Source: Thiobacillus sp.
GTDB lineage: Bacteria; Pseudomonadota; Gammaproteobacteria; Burkholderiales; Thiobacillaceae
DNA length: 6,812 nt
Assembly: GCA_003510325.1 (NCBI GenBank)
Contig: DONB01000244.1
Coordinates: forward strand, 4,258-11,069
Reading direction: 5' to 3'
Part shown: positions 6,262 through 6,812 of the stretch, in pieces
Layout of the letters: every line of letters starts with the position of its first letter
Numbering within the stretch: position 1 is the stretch's first letter
The notes under the pieces: generated by a model
Told to the model about the DNA's origin: nothing
The model's input: only the letters and a program-made list of their open reading frames with translations
Database searches by the model: none
Program-made: the position numbers and the translations under genes

Positions 6262-6812
6262 GTGCTTACCGCTTCCAGCATCACCCTGCAATTCGCCTCC
6301 AAGCCGCTGTTCGAGAACGTCAACGTCAAGTTCGGCGACGGCAACCGCTATGGTCTGATCGGCGCCAACGGCTGCGGCAAGTCGACGTTCATGAAAATCC
6401 TGGCCGGCGAACTGGAGCCGACTGCCGGCAACGTCTCGCTCGACCCCGGCGAACGCATGGCCTGGCTGCGCCAGGACCAGTTCGGCTATGAAGACCAGCG
6501 CGTGCTCGACGTGGTGCTGCAGGGCCACGCCGAAATGTGGCGCGTGATGCAGGAAAAGGACGCCATCTACATGAACCCGGAGGCGAGCGAGGAAGACTAT
6601 CTGCACGCCGCCGAACTGGAAGCCAAGTTCGGCGAGATGGGCGGCTACGACGCCGAGGCGCGAGCAGGCCAATTATTGCTGGGCGTCGGCATCCCGACCG
6701 AGCAGCACAACGGCACCATGAGCCAGATCGCGCCCGGCTTCAAGCTGCGCGTGCTGCTGACGCAGGCGCTGTTCTCCAACCCCGACATCCTGCTGCTCGA
6801 CGAACCGACCAA
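6262..6812 (+). CDS. ybiT: ABC-F family ATPase YbiT, N-terminal part (cut by window edge)
   Basis: 183 codons are visible of a protein normally near 530 residues with two ABC domains. Cytoplasmic ABC-F proteins have no membrane part and act on the ribosome; the YbiT group is thought to ease translation, but its exact role is less clear than that of EttA. The first ABC domain shows Walker A G34-ANGCGKST42, [16 protein letters not shown] (59-74), the acidic region EASEEDY (107-113), [15 protein letters not shown] (131-145) and Walker [10 protein letters not shown] (175-183). The signature motif reads [11 protein letters not shown] (153-163) instead of LSGGQ. From memory, E. coli YbiT has the near-identical MSEVAPGWKLR, so this degeneracy is a family trait and strongly marks the subgroup. 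The GTG start has AGGA eight bases upstream. The gene has a likely promoter of its own and no evident functional link to the c-di-GMP pair. Confidence 0.93.
   Translation, partial: MLTASSITLQFASKPLFENVNVKFGDGNRYGLIGANGCGKSTFMKILAGELEPTAGNVSLDPGERMAWLRQDQFGYEDQRVLDVVLQGHAEMWRVMQEKDAIYMNPEASEEDYLHAAELEAKFGEMGGYDAEARAGQLLLGVGIPTEQHNGTMSQIAPGFKLRVLLTQALFSNPDILLLDEPT

Noticed and set aside
6715..6750. Missing LSGGQ signature in the ABC-F protein as a sign of inactivation
   Set aside because: As I recall it, E. coli YbiT has nearly the same degenerate sequence in its first ABC domain, so this is a subgroup trait and not damage.

Overview
The window is G+C-rich, densely coded DNA with short intergenic gaps, and reads as a chromosomal segment of a betaproteobacterium. 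This rests on the style of the RsmE, ArgA and YbiT proteins, the strong third-position G/C bias and the frequent TTG/GTG starts. A Thiobacillus- or Nitrosomonadales-like host is plausible, but that is inference without any search. No phage, transposon, CRISPR, tRNA or rRNA sequence is visible.

Layout. (1) At the left edge, on the minus strand, is the first third of a thioredoxin/peroxiredoxin-like protein with a CNHC redox motif. (2) A 45-base divergent gap leads to rsmE (236-964, plus), the 16S rRNA m3U1498 methyltransferase. (3) The 186 bases from 965 to 1150 hold no gene but carry a striking composite inverted repeat (1009-1049) and a weak promoter candidate. (4) argA (1151-2467, probable TTG start) encodes N-acetylglutamate synthase, the first step of arginine synthesis. 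(5) Fifteen bases later, with its own Shine-Dalgarno and a TTG start, comes a PhnD-family periplasmic solute-binding protein (2483-3400). (6) Overlapping it by four bases (ATGA) is a 925-residue inner-membrane protein with a small periplasmic sensor region, HAMP, two PAS domains, GGDEF and EAL (3397-6174). (7) After an 87-base gap with an extended -10 promoter comes ybiT (6262 to the right edge), an ABC-F ATPase cut by the window end.

The part that stands out is the pair (5)+(6). A phosphonate-type binding protein has no transporter permease or ATPase beside it. It is translationally coupled to a membrane-bound c-di-GMP enzyme whose synthase and phosphodiesterase active sites both look intact. 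The simplest reading is a two-protein periplasmic sensor: the binding protein captures a ligand and sets the enzyme's balance, in the manner known for ScrB-ScrC and NspS-MbaA of Vibrio but with a different binding-protein family. Its position directly downstream of argA, with no terminator visible between them, suggests possible co-transcription. The other genes are ordinary housekeeping functions.
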